NCBI RefSeq assembly: GCF_017592475.1 | Contig: NZ_JAGFNP010000008.1 | Span: 184,190 to 248,189 of the forward strand | Length of the DNA stretch: 64,000 nucleotides | Direction: 5' to 3' | From: Glycomyces niveus | Lineage (GTDB): Bacteria; Actinomycetota; Actinomycetes; Mycobacteriales; Micromonosporaceae | Position numbers and translations under genes: made by a program | The notes under the pieces: generated by a model | What the model was told of the DNA's origin: nothing | What the model saw: the letters and a program-made list of their open reading frames with translations, nothing else | Database searches by the model: none | In this document: in pieces, positions 50,495-58,751 of the stretch | How the letters are laid out: every line of letters starts with the position of its first letter | How positions within the stretch are numbered: the first letter of the stretch is position 1

Positions 50495-51240
50495 CGGACG
50501 AAGGCAACAAGGACGCCGACGACCTTCAGCCGGACGACGCCGAGGGCGCCGCGGAGGACGACTCGACGGAACTGACCGTCGACGACATCCTCGCGGCCGC
50601 CTCGGACGACGGGCAGGCCGCCGATGACGCGGTCGCCGTCCTCCAGTCGACGGTCGAAGAGCGCACCCGGGACCTGCAGCGCGTCACCGCGGAGTTCCAG
50701 AACTACCGCAAGCGCGTCGAGCGGGACAAGGCCCGCTCCGGCGAGCTGGCGACGGCCGCGGTGCTGCAGAGCCTGCTGCCGGTGCTCGACGACCTCGACC
50801 GGGCGCGCGACCACGGGGACCTCAACGGCCCCTTCGGGTCCGTGGCCGAGCAGCTGGTCAGCGCGCTCGGCAAGCACGGCCTGGAGTCCTTCGGCACCAA
50901 GGGCGACGCGTTCGACCCGCAGGTCCACGAGGCCGTGGCGCACATGCAGATGCCGGGCGTCGACGGACCGACCTGCATCGACGTGATGCGCTCGGGCTAC
51001 CGCCTCGGCGACAAGCTCCTGCGCCCCGCCTTGGTGGCGGTCGCCGAGCCGACCGACGACGTCGAGCCGGCCGAGGCCGAGGAACCGGAGTCCGAGGCGG
51101 CGGAAGCGGACGAGGCGGTGGTCGACGAGTCCGAGGGCGACGAGGCCGAAGCCGAAGCGGCGGAGGCCGAGGCGTCGGACGACGCGAAGGCCGAAGGCAA
51201 GGCCAAGAAGAAGAAGGACAAGGGCGACAAGGACTCCTAG
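50491..51240 (+). CDS. grpE: Nucleotide exchange factor GrpE
   Basis: This 249-aa DnaK co-chaperone promotes ADP release. The conserved core (about 50-185) has a long dimerising helix ([21 protein letters not shown]) and the beta-wing [26 protein letters not shown]. Both ends are unusual: an acidic N terminus, and a 60-residue C-terminal tail of Glu/Ala ending in a Lys-rich stretch. It starts at GTG 50491 inside the dnaK stop. Confidence 0.95.
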
Positions 51241-51281
51241 AGTCCGGGCCCCGATCGATGAGCGAGTAGAGGAGGCGTCCG

Positions 51282-52409
51282 GTGGCATCGCAGGAATGGC
51301 TTGAGAAGGACTTCTACGCCATACTCGGCGTGCCGCAGGACGCCTCCAAGAAGGACATCGAGCGGGCGTACCGCAAGCTCGCGCGCGAACTGCACCCCGA
51401 CCACAACCCGGACCCGTCCGCCGAGGAGCGTTTCAAGGGCGTCTCGGAGGCCTACTCGGTGCTCCACGACGACAAGGCGCGCAAGGAGTACGACCAGATC
51501 CAGCTGATGAAGTCCGGGCGCGGCGGCTTCGGCGGCGGCATGCCGGGCGGCGGCATCCACTTCGAGGACCTGTTCGGCAACACGGGCGGCTCGGGCGGGT
51601 TCTCCGACCTGTTCGGCGACCTCTTCCGCGGCGGCAGCGGCGGCGCGCACCGGCGCCGCTCGGGCGCGCAGCGCGGCAACGACCTGCGCACCCACATCAC
51701 GCTCGACTTCGCCGACGCGGTGAAGGGCACCACGACCGAGCTGCGGATGCGCGCGCCGGGCGAGTGCGAGACCTGCCACGGCTCGGGCGCGAAGCCCGGC
51801 ACGGCCCCGAGCACCTGCCCCCGCTGCGGCGGCCGGGGCCTGGTGACGGAGAACCAGGGCGCGTTCAGCTTCGCGCAGCCGTGCCCCGAATGCGAGGGCA
51901 CCGGCACCGTGGTCATCGACCCGTGCCCCGACTGCGGCGGTACGGGCGCGACCACGCGGGACCGCGTGATCACCGTGCGGGTGCCGGTGGGCATCGGCGA
52001 CGGCCAGTCGATCCGCCTGGCGGGCCGCGGCTCCCCGGGCGAGCGCGGCGGGCCCGCGGGGGACCTCCTGGTGAAGGTCACGGTGCGCGCGCACCCGCTG
52101 TTCGCGCGCGACGGCGACAATGTGACGGTGCGATTGCCGGTCTCCTTCCCTGAGGCGGCGATGGGTGCGAAAGTGAAGGTGCCGACCCTCGACGGGCCGG
52201 TGACCTTGAAGATCCCGGAGGGCACGCCCACGGGGCGGGTCCTGCGGGTCAAGGGCCGCGGCGTGCCGGGCAAGGGCGACCTGCTCGTCACGGTGGAGGT
52301 CGAGGTGCCGCAGGTCCTCTCGGCCGAGGCCCGCGAGGCCCTGGAGAAGTACGCGGCCGCCAGTCCGGCGGCCGACCGCTCGAAGCTGGAAGAGCTGACG
52401 GGCCAATGA
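51282..52409 (+). CDS. dnaJ: Chaperone protein DnaJ (Hsp40)
   Basis: This 375-aa J-protein stimulates DnaK ATPase. It has a J domain (about 8-75) with HPD in RELHPDHNPD, a Gly/Phe region, four zinc-binding repeats (CETCHGSG, CPRCGGRG, CPECEGTG, CPDCGGTG) at about 165-230, and the C-terminal substrate-binding domain. GTG 51282 follows GAGGAGG. Its stop overlaps the next ORF (ATGA at 52406). Confidence 0.96.
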   Translation: MASQEWLEKDFYAILGVPQDASKKDIERAYRKLARELHPDHNPDPSAEERFKGVSEAYSVLHDDKARKEYDQIQLMKSGRGGFGGGMPGGGIHFEDLFGNTGGSGGFSDLFGDLFRGGSGGAHRRRSGAQRGNDLRTHITLDFADAVKGTTTELRMRAPGECETCHGSGAKPGTAPSTCPRCGGRGLVTENQGAFSFAQPCPECEGTGTVVIDPCPDCGGTGATTRDRVITVRVPVGIGDGQSIRLAGRGSPGERGGPAGDLLVKVTVRAHPLFARDGDNVTVRLPVSFPEAAMGAKVKVPTLDGPVTLKIPEGTPTGRVLRVKGRGVPGKGDLLVTVEVEVPQVLSAEAREALEKYAAASPAADRSKLEELTGQ

Positions 52410-53809
52410 GACCCAAGGCGAGGAACACGACCCGCAACCCGGCGCTCCCGCGCCCGGCCCGCTGGCGCGCCGCCAAGTCGCGCGAAGCGGCGGTCGTCCC
52501 CGCCTTGAGCGACTTCGGAACCGACCCGGCCCACCCGGTCCGCGATTCGGTGCTTCAGCGCCTGGGCCGCTGGCGCGCCAAGGCGAGTGACGCCGTGACC
52601 GGTCGTTCCTCGGGCGAGTCCGGAACGGACCGGGCGACCCGGCCCGGACCGGCGGCGGCTGCCGGGATCGACGCCGGTGCGCCGGAGGCGACCGGCGGGC
52701 GCGCGAAGCTTCAGGGCGTCCGACGCCTGGGTTCGCGACTCTCGCGGCCGATCACCGGGCGCGTCTCGGCGGTTCGCCGCAAATCGGACCTCCGCAGCGC
52801 CCCCGAAACCAAGGGTCCCACCTGGGTCCGACACTTCCCGTCACCGGTGCCCGGCAAGCGGCGAGCCGACGACGACCGCGGGCGCGGCCGTTCAGGTCGC
52901 GCACCGGGCGCGTCGGACACCGACGAGGCGCGCCGGCCCGGCCGCTTCGGCCGCACAGCGGGGGACAAGTCACGTGGGCGCAGTCGCATGCGGTTGGGCC
53001 GCAAGTCGCCCGCTCGCCCGGCCGACTGGATTCCGGTGCGGTACCGGGTGGCGCGGGCGGTGGGGGCGGCGGCGAGTGCGCTGCCCGAGTCCCGGGCCGT
53101 GCGCGTCGGGACGGCCGTCGCCGAGCTCGTCGCGGCGAACCAGGGCGTCATCAAGGCCGGTCTGACCGCCGCGAGCGCGGTCCCGGTGCTGCGTCCGTAC
53201 GTGAAGGTCGCCGCGACCGCCATGGGCGCCATCGCCGTCGCGCGTCGCATCGCGCGCGCCAAGAACGCCGCCTCCGATGTCGCCGCCGCGTTCCGCGGCC
53301 CCGCGACGCCGGGAATGGCCCACGCCGGCAACGGCTTCGGCCTCGACGCCAAGGCGCTCCCGTCGAAACCGGCGAGTGGCCGCGAGTCGGCCTCCGCCCC
53401 AGCGGGCAAGGGCGCGGGCGCTCCAGGCGTCCCCGCGCAAACGAACGGTCGCGGGTCGGAGACGGACCGCCCGGCGGAGACGGCCCTTCGGCATCAGCCG
53501 GCCGACGATCGCGACGCCAAGACCGGCCACGCAGACAACGACTCCGACGCGGATGCCGCAAAGGACGCCTCCGGGACCCACGCGTCGGGGGTTGCCGGGG
53601 ACGCCGTTCCCGCGCAGCCGACCGATGCGCGCGGCGCGAAGACCGGCCACGCAGACAACGACTCCGACGCGGATGCCGAAACGCGCGCTGGTGACGGTCT
53701 ACAGCCGATCGATGGGCGCGAGGCGGAAGAAGTCGACCCGTCTGCGGCGTTGCAGTCGAAGCACCGCCGCGATGCGGAAGGCAGTACCGAGCAAGGGAGG
53801 GAACCGTGA
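52406..53809 (+). CDS. Unrecognised 467-aa protein inserted between dnaJ and hspR
   Basis: No family is recognised. Residues 1-200 are Arg/Ala/Pro-rich and low complexity. Residues about 205-300 look folded, with amphipathic or weakly hydrophobic helices (VGTAVAELVAANQGVIKAG; VLRPYVKVAATAMGAIAVARR). The rest is an acidic, repeat-containing tail. It is coupled by 4-nt overlaps to both dnaJ (ATGA) and hspR (GTGA), which supports real translation. Residues about 124-143 are encoded by a copy of the 90-nt dispersed repeat, and the tail has two 40-nt identical tracts. Streptomyces operons have dnaJ next to hspR without this gene. The function is unknown. Confidence 0.6.
   Translation: MRPKARNTTRNPALPRPARWRAAKSREAAVVPALSDFGTDPAHPVRDSVLQRLGRWRAKASDAVTGRSSGESGTDRATRPGPAAAAGIDAGAPEATGGRAKLQGVRRLGSRLSRPITGRVSAVRRKSDLRSAPETKGPTWVRHFPSPVPGKRRADDDRGRGRSGRAPGASDTDEARRPGRFGRTAGDKSRGRSRMRLGRKSPARPADWIPVRYRVARAVGAAASALPESRAVRVGTAVAELVAANQGVIKAGLTAASAVPVLRPYVKVAATAMGAIAVARRIARAKNAASDVAAAFRGPATPGMAHAGNGFGLDAKALPSKPASGRESASAPAGKGAGAPGVPAQTNGRGSETDRPAETALRHQPADDRDAKTGHADNDSDADAAKDASGTHASGVAGDAVPAQPTDARGAKTGHADNDSDADAETRAGDGLQPIDGREAEEVDPSAALQSKHRRDAEGSTEQGREP
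52776..52833. repeat. Dispersed-repeat copy inside a coding gene
   Basis: This stretch shows the same block order as the 20470-20711 array: CGCAAATCGGAC, then GCCCCCGAAACCAAGGGT, then GGGTCCGACA. It lies in frame within the gene between dnaJ and hspR. Confidence 0.6.
53519..53678 (+). repeat. Direct repeat of 40 nt at 120-nt spacing
   Basis: Positions 53519-53558 and 53639-53678 are identical and encode KTGHADNDSDADA twice, preceded by QPADDRDA and QPTDARGA. A third, decayed unit begins at QPIDGREAE (about 53704). The period is 40 codons. Confidence 0.85.
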
Positions 53810-54387
53810 CCGCATCCGACCGAACCGGCCCGGTCTCCGGGCCCGGCCGCGGCAACGGCCGCGCCGCGGAAGGCGACGCCGAGCGCGCCGCCCGCCGCGC
53901 GGACGACCGCCGCGTGGACCGCGCGCCCGACATGGGCGCCCGCCACGTGCGCATCGAGATCGCCTACCACCAGCGCCTCGGCGGCACGGCGGACGAGATC
54001 GACTACGACGCCAAGATCCTCGCGATCTCGGCGGCGGCCGAGATGGCCGGGATGCACCCGCAGACGCTGCGCCAATACGACCGGCTCGGTCTCGTCGAGC
54101 CCGCCCGCACGCCCGGCGGCGGCCGCCGGTACTCGGTGCGGGACGTGACGCGCCTGCGCGAGATCCAGCGGCTCTCCCAGGACGAGGGCGTGAACCTCGC
54201 CGGGATCAAGCGCATCATGGACCTCGAGCGCGAAGTGCAGGCCGTGCGCGCCGAAGCGAGCGCGGCCGTCGAGGAGCTCGCGCGCGAGCTCCAGCGCGCC
54301 CGCGCGCAGCTCGCCGATCTTCAGGCGATGGCCGGTCCGTTCGGCCGCTCCACCGACATCGTCTTGTGGCGGGGCGAACAAAGATGA
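53806..54387 (+). CDS. hspR: Heat-shock repressor HspR (MerR family)
   Basis: This 193-aa MerR-type repressor binds HAIR sites with DnaK as co-repressor. The winged HTH lies at about 72-115 (SAAAEMAGMHPQTLRQYDRLGLVEP...GGGRRYS), followed by a coiled-coil helix (about 130-175). The 60-residue charged N-terminal extension is longer than usual; an internal start near ATG 53932 (MGARHVRIEIAYHQ) is possible. GTG 53806 overlaps the upstream stop by 4 nt. It closes an autoregulated chaperone operon, as the two HAIR sites before dnaK show. Confidence 0.92.
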   Translation: MTASDRTGPVSGPGRGNGRAAEGDAERAARRADDRRVDRAPDMGARHVRIEIAYHQRLGGTADEIDYDAKILAISAAAEMAGMHPQTLRQYDRLGLVEPARTPGGGRRYSVRDVTRLREIQRLSQDEGVNLAGIKRIMDLEREVQAVRAEASAAVEELARELQRARAQLADLQAMAGPFGRSTDIVLWRGEQR

Positions 54388-54596
54388 CCGCTTGCCCCAC
54401 CGCACCGTCCCGTTAAGATCGGGCCCATGCGACGAAAACGACGACGCTCCATCACGGCCGGCAAGCCGCGCCGAGCACGACATCGAAGTCCACGGCCCGG
54501 CGGCGATCCGCTCCGGGCACAGGAACCGCACCGCGCCGGCGCGCGCGGTGCGTTCGAACAGCGCAGTGCTGCTGCAGCACACCTAGGACGTGAGCG
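54388..54596 (+). other. Short intergenic stretch with possible small ORFs
   Basis: Two overlapping frames are open: 54392-54586 (64 codons, ending HRNRTAPARAVRSNSAVLLQHT) and one from ATG 54427. The first ends 10 nt before the next start, next to an AGGA site. I see no family match or clear ribosome site for either, so neither is called as a gene. Confidence 0.3.
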
Positions 54597-55967
54597 ATGC
54601 TCATAGTCATCGGACTGGTCATCATCCTGGCCGTCACCGCCGCCACGGGCTTCTTCGTGGCGCTCGAATTCGCCTACACCGCCGTCGACCGGTCCCGCCT
54701 CGAGGACATCGCGAACGACGGCGACCTGCGCCGCGCCGCGCGCGCCCGCCGCGCCCTCAAGATCTGCTCCAGCCTGTCCTTCGCGCTCTCCGGCGCGCAG
54801 CTGGGCATCACCGTCACCGCGCTCTTCGTCGGCTTCTTCGCCGAGCCCTACCTCGGCCAGGGCCTCGCCGACCTCCTCGGCGTCGCGGGCGTCCCCGCCG
54901 GCGTCTCGGTCACCATCGGCGTCGTCTTCGCGTTCGTGTTCGCGAACGTCGTCCAGATGATCCTCGGCGAGCTCGGCCCCAAGAACCTCGCGATCGCCCG
55001 CACCGAAGCGCTCGCCCTCGCCCTCGCCGCGCCCACCAGCGCCTACCTCACCGTGTGCGGGCCGATCATCCGCTTCTTCGACGCGGCCTCCACGAAATTC
55101 CTGCGCCGCTTGGGCATCCAGCCCGTCGAAGAGCTGGAGCACAACGCCACCCCCGAGGACCTGCACCGCATCATCGACGTCTCCCGCGACGAGGGCGCGC
55201 TCGACCGAGGCCTGTCCGAACTGCTCGACCGCGGCCTCGACTTCTCCGAGACCGTCGCCGACCAGGCCATGACCCCGCGCGTCAACGTCCAGACCCTCTC
55301 GGCCGACGCCACTGTGGTCGAAGCGGTCGAAGCGCTCGCCGGGGGCCACTCGCGCTTCCCGGTCGTCGGCGACGACGTGGACGACCTGCGCGGCGTGGTC
55401 GGCATCGGCCAGATCATCGGCGTCCCCCGCGAGGAGCGCGGCTCGGTCACCGTCGGCGCGATCGCCGACCCGGCCCTGCTCGTGCCCGCCTCGCTGCCCC
55501 TCCCCACCCTGCTCGAGCGGATGCGCAGCCAGCACCGCCAGCTCGCGTGCGTCGTCGACGAGTTCGGCGGCTTCGCCGGGATCGTCACCCTCGAAGACCT
55601 CGCCGAAGAGCTCGTCGGCGAGATCCGCGACGAGCAGGACCGCTTCGAGGCCGTCCCCGTATCGCTCGCCGGCGGCGCCTGGCTCATCCCCGGCCGCTGG
55701 CGCATCGACGAGGTCGCCGACGCCACCGGCATCGAACTGCCCGAAGGCGAGCACTACGAGACGATCGCCGGACTCGTGATGTCCCAGCTCGGCCGCATCG
55801 CCCACCCGGGCGACACGGTCGACGTGGAGACCGTGCCGCGCGTCGGCGACGCCCCCGAGCACCCCGACACCGCGCCGCGCCTGGTGCGCATGGTCGTCGT
55901 CTCCTGCTCCCGTCATGTGCCGCAAGCGATCGAGCTGCGGCCCCAGCCGGTGGAGGTGGACGCGTGA
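54597..55967 (+). CDS. CNNM/CorC-type membrane protein with CBS pair (hemolysin-like)
   Basis: This 456-aa protein has an N-terminal DUF21/CNNM membrane domain with four hydrophobic segments (about 1-190; GFFVALEFAYTAVDRSRLE, GELGPKNLAIAR). A CBS pair follows (about 210-340; AMTPRVNVQTL, IVTLEDLAEELVGEI), then a CorC_HlyC domain (about 350-435; GAWLIPGRWRIDEV). The family is linked to magnesium or other cation efflux. Its stop overlaps the start of the second CNNM gene (GTGA), and the two probably work as a pair. Confidence 0.88.
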   Translation: MLIVIGLVIILAVTAATGFFVALEFAYTAVDRSRLEDIANDGDLRRAARARRALKICSSLSFALSGAQLGITVTALFVGFFAEPYLGQGLADLLGVAGVPAGVSVTIGVVFAFVFANVVQMILGELGPKNLAIARTEALALALAAPTSAYLTVCGPIIRFFDAASTKFLRRLGIQPVEELEHNATPEDLHRIIDVSRDEGALDRGLSELLDRGLDFSETVADQAMTPRVNVQTLSADATVVEAVEALAGGHSRFPVVGDDVDDLRGVVGIGQIIGVPREERGSVTVGAIADPALLVPASLPLPTLLERMRSQHRQLACVVDEFGGFAGIVTLEDLAEELVGEIRDEQDRFEAVPVSLAGGAWLIPGRWRIDEVADATGIELPEGEHYETIAGLVMSQLGRIAHPGDTVDVETVPRVGDAPEHPDTAPRLVRMVVVSCSRHVPQAIELRPQPVEVDA

Positions 55968-56983
55968 GCACCGGTCCCGCACTGCTGATCTCCGTACTCC
56001 TCTTGGCCGCCAACGCCTTCTTCGTGGCCGCCGAGTTCGCCCTCGTGGCGTCCCGCCAGCACCGGCTCGAGCAGGACGGCTCCCGCGCCGCCCGGGCCGC
56101 CTTGCGCGGCACCAAGAACCTGTCCCTCATGCTCGCGGGCGCCCAGCTGGGCATCACCGCGTGCACCGTGGGCCTCGGCGCCCTCGCCGAGCCGGCGCTG
56201 GCGCACGCGATCGAGGTGCCGCTGGAGGCGATCGGCCTCGAGGCGGCGGCGCATCCGATCGCGTTCACGATCGCGCTGCTCGTGGTCGTGTTCCTGCACA
56301 TGGTCGTGGGCGAGATGATGCCGAAGTCGTGGGCGATCACCCACCCCGAGGCGTCGGCGATGGCGCTGATCTGGCCGTTCACCGGATACGTGTGGGCGAC
56401 GAAGCCGATCCTGCTGGGGCTCAACCACGGTGCGAACGCGCTCCTGCGGGCGTTCAAGGTCGAGCCGGCGGACGAGAAGGCCCAGGCGCACTCGCCGGAG
56501 GAGCTGCGGTACCTGCTGCGCTCGTCGGCGGAGGCGGGGATGCTCGGCGAGCCGGAGCGGCAGATGCTCACGCACGCCATCGAAGTGCAGCGCCGCCCGG
56601 TGGGCGAGCTGTCGATCCCGTGGCCGCAGGTCGTGACGATCCCGGCCGGTTCGACTGCGGTGCAGGCCGAGGAGCGCAGCCGCGACACGGGACGTTCGCG
56701 CCTGGTCGTGGTGGACGCGGAGGAGCGCCCGGTGGGCCTGGTCCATGTGCGCGAGGCCGTGCAGGCCGAGCCGGGGGCCGCGGTCGCGGACATGGCGGCC
56801 GCGCCGCTGCTGGTAGGCGCGGACATCACGGTGGCCGCGGCGGTGGCGCTCATGCGCCGCCAGCGGGCGCAGCTCGCGCTCGTCACGGGTGCCGACCGCG
56901 AGGTCACGGGCCTGGTCGCCATGGAGGACCTGCTCGAGGAGATCATGGGCGACTTCGACGACGAGACGGACCGCCGCAACTAG
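55964..56983 (+). CDS. Second CNNM/CorC-type membrane protein with CBS pair
   Basis: This 339-aa partner of the preceding gene has a DUF21 membrane domain (about 1-190; AANAFFVAAEFALVASRQHRLE, VGEMMPKSWAI) and a CBS pair (about 200-335) ending with LVAMEDLLEEIMGDFDDE. It lacks the C-terminal CorC_HlyC domain, as is common for the second copy in actinobacterial pairs. It starts at GTG 55964 inside the previous stop. Confidence 0.87.
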   Translation: MSTGPALLISVLLLAANAFFVAAEFALVASRQHRLEQDGSRAARAALRGTKNLSLMLAGAQLGITACTVGLGALAEPALAHAIEVPLEAIGLEAAAHPIAFTIALLVVVFLHMVVGEMMPKSWAITHPEASAMALIWPFTGYVWATKPILLGLNHGANALLRAFKVEPADEKAQAHSPEELRYLLRSSAEAGMLGEPERQMLTHAIEVQRRPVGELSIPWPQVVTIPAGSTAVQAEERSRDTGRSRLVVVDAEERPVGLVHVREAVQAEPGAAVADMAAAPLLVGADITVAAAVALMRRQRAQLALVTGADREVTGLVAMEDLLEEIMGDFDDETDRRN

Positions 56984-56997
56984 CCGACGAATCGAAC

Positions 56998-57038
56998 AAG
57001 GGAGCGGGTCTCGGCTTCGGTCGGGGCCCGTTCCCTTT
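56998..57038 (+). terminator. Terminator after the CNNM pair
   Basis: AAGGGAGCGGG (56998-57008) pairs with CCCGTTCCCTT (one G-U), followed by a short T-run, 15 nt after the stop. Confidence 0.7.
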
Positions 57039-57152
57039 CGGCGTCTGGACGTTTTCGGCGCGACACGCGGCGCGGGGCGTGTTCGTCGCCGGTTTCGGGC
57101 CCTTCAGGCGTGATCATGATTCATCAACCGTTTCCTGTGACTCTGGAAGACC

Positions 57153-58535
57153 ATGTCGAAATTCTTCGAGGAAACCGGGCCCGAATTCGCTGTCGCCATG
57201 CGCGGCTACGACCGCAATCAGGTCGAAGAGTTCACTTCCCGGCTGTACCAGAACATCAAGAACCACGAGCAGCACCGCGACGAGGCGTCGCGGGCATTGG
57301 AAGCCGCGGAGCAGCAGCTGCGCCGCGCCGAGGAGCGCATCGCCGCGCTCGAGCGGCGCGTCTCCGACCGCGCCACGCAGATCGCCGAGGCCGAGGCCCC
57401 GACCCTGGCCGGGCTCGGCGCGCGCGTCGAGAAGATCCTGCGGGCCGCCGAGCAGGACGCGGGCGTGCAGAAGGCCGACGCGAAGCGCCAGGCCGCGTCG
57501 ATGCTGAACGAGGCCCGCGCCGAGGCCGAGTCGATGCTGCGCACCGCCCACACCGAGGCCGCGGAGATCACCGCGACCACGGACCAGGATGTGACCGAGA
57601 TCCGCGCCCGCGCGGTGAACGAGACGACCGAGCTGCGCGAGAACGCCCGCCGCAGCCACGATCTGGCCATCGCCGACGCGCACCGCGAGGCCCAGACCCT
57701 GCAGGCCCAGTCGCGCGCCGAGGCCGAGAAGACCCGCTCGCAGGCCGATCGGGAGATCGCGGTCCAGCGGGCCACGGCCGAACGCGAGGTCACCGAGCTC
57801 AAGGCGCACGCCGCCCGCGAGTCGGACGAGCAGCGCAACGCCGCGCAGCGCCTCCTCGCCGAGGCCGCCGAGCACCGCAAGAAGAAGACCCAGGAGCTCA
57901 TCCTCGCCGAGGCCGACCGCCGCGAGCGGGCGCAGAAGGAGGAGGCCGACCGGCACCAGCAGGCCATCGCGACCGCGCAGCGGATCGTCTCGGAGGCCGA
58001 GGACCGGCTGGCGCTCGCCGAGGAGCGGGCCCGCAGTTCGGAGAACCGGTCGGTGGAGCGCCGCGAGGAGGCCGACCAGCAGGCGAAGGACGCCCTGCAC
58101 CGGGCGGTCGAGCAGGCGAAGGTGGTCAAGGCCGACGCGGCGAAGGAGGCGGAGCGCCTGCGCCGCAACGCGGAGGAGCGCGCCGCCGAGCGCGTGCAGC
58201 CGCTCGCCGAAGAGGTCGAGGCCCTGTCGCGCCAGCGCGACAGCGCCGGATCGAACCTGACGGACCTGCGCCGCCAGCTCGGCCTGGTCTCGGGCGAGGA
58301 GGAGCCGATCCTCGTGGGCTCGAGCGTCGGGGCTTCGAACGCGCTGTCTTCGAGTGGACTGTCTTCGAGCGCACTGTCGAGCGGGTCGAGCTTCGACCTG
58401 CCGTCGGCGGGCACCGGGTACGAGTCCCCGGCGGCGCTGGGGGTCTTCGAGTCGGAGTCGGCGCCGCTGCCGATCAACAAGCAGCGGGACGGCTCGGACA
58501 TCGACCGCACCCAGCAGTTGCCGGTGGTCCGCTAG
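57153..58535 (+). CDS. DivIVA-like coiled-coil protein
   Basis: The 460-aa protein begins with a DivIVA-type N-terminal motif (FAVAMRGYDRNQVEEFTSRL, residues about 12-31). A long, almost uninterrupted coiled coil rich in Glu, Ala and Arg (about 35-365) follows, then a Ser/Gly-rich disordered tail. Such proteins organise polar growth or cell division in actinobacteria (DivIVA/Scy/FilP types); which one this equals cannot be told from sequence alone. GGAAG precedes ATG 57153. It is apparently monocistronic. Confidence 0.75.
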   Translation: MSKFFEETGPEFAVAMRGYDRNQVEEFTSRLYQNIKNHEQHRDEASRALEAAEQQLRRAEERIAALERRVSDRATQIAEAEAPTLAGLGARVEKILRAAEQDAGVQKADAKRQAASMLNEARAEAESMLRTAHTEAAEITATTDQDVTEIRARAVNETTELRENARRSHDLAIADAHREAQTLQAQSRAEAEKTRSQADREIAVQRATAEREVTELKAHAARESDEQRNAAQRLLAEAAEHRKKKTQELILAEADRRERAQKEEADRHQQAIATAQRIVSEAEDRLALAEERARSSENRSVERREEADQQAKDALHRAVEQAKVVKADAAKEAERLRRNAEERAAERVQPLAEEVEALSRQRDSAGSNLTDLRRQLGLVSGEEEPILVGSSVGASNALSSSGLSSSALSSGSSFDLPSAGTGYESPAALGVFESESAPLPINKQRDGSDIDRTQQLPVVR

Positions 58536-58567
58536 GGGCGAGCCGCAACTGAAGCACGAACGCCGCG

Positions 58568-58660
58568 CGCCGCGGTCGGCCGAGCAGAGGGCGAAAACGC
58601 TCTCCGCACTGGCCGACCGCGGCGCGGCCCTATATTATAAATAAACTGAACTAATTCGGT
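58568..58660 (+). promoter_or_regulatory. Hairpin and AT-rich promoter upstream of the GH20 gene
   Basis: A 14-bp stem (58568-58581 with 58611-58624) enclosing GAGGGCG-AAAA-CGCTCTC ends the preceding transcript. Immediately after it, TATATTATAAATAAA (58631-58645) is the most AT-rich run in the window and a likely -10 region. ACTGAA-CTAA-TTCGGT (58645-58660) is a near-palindrome that may be an operator. Confidence 0.5.
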
Positions 58661-58751
58661 GAGGGCACGACACCGCCCCCGCCCACCCCTCGGGCCCGCG
58701 CGCCACGCGAGCCGGACACCAGCAACGCGACCACCCACAGGAGCCCCGCAC

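Noticed and set aside
54392..54586. 64-codon ORF between hspR and the first CNNM gene
   Set aside because: There is no clear ribosome site, a competing overlapping frame exists, and I recognise no family; it is kept only as an intergenic note.
58600..58620. DasR-type site upstream of the hexosaminidase
   Set aside because: Only a half-site-like ACTGGCCGACC is present, inside a terminator stem.
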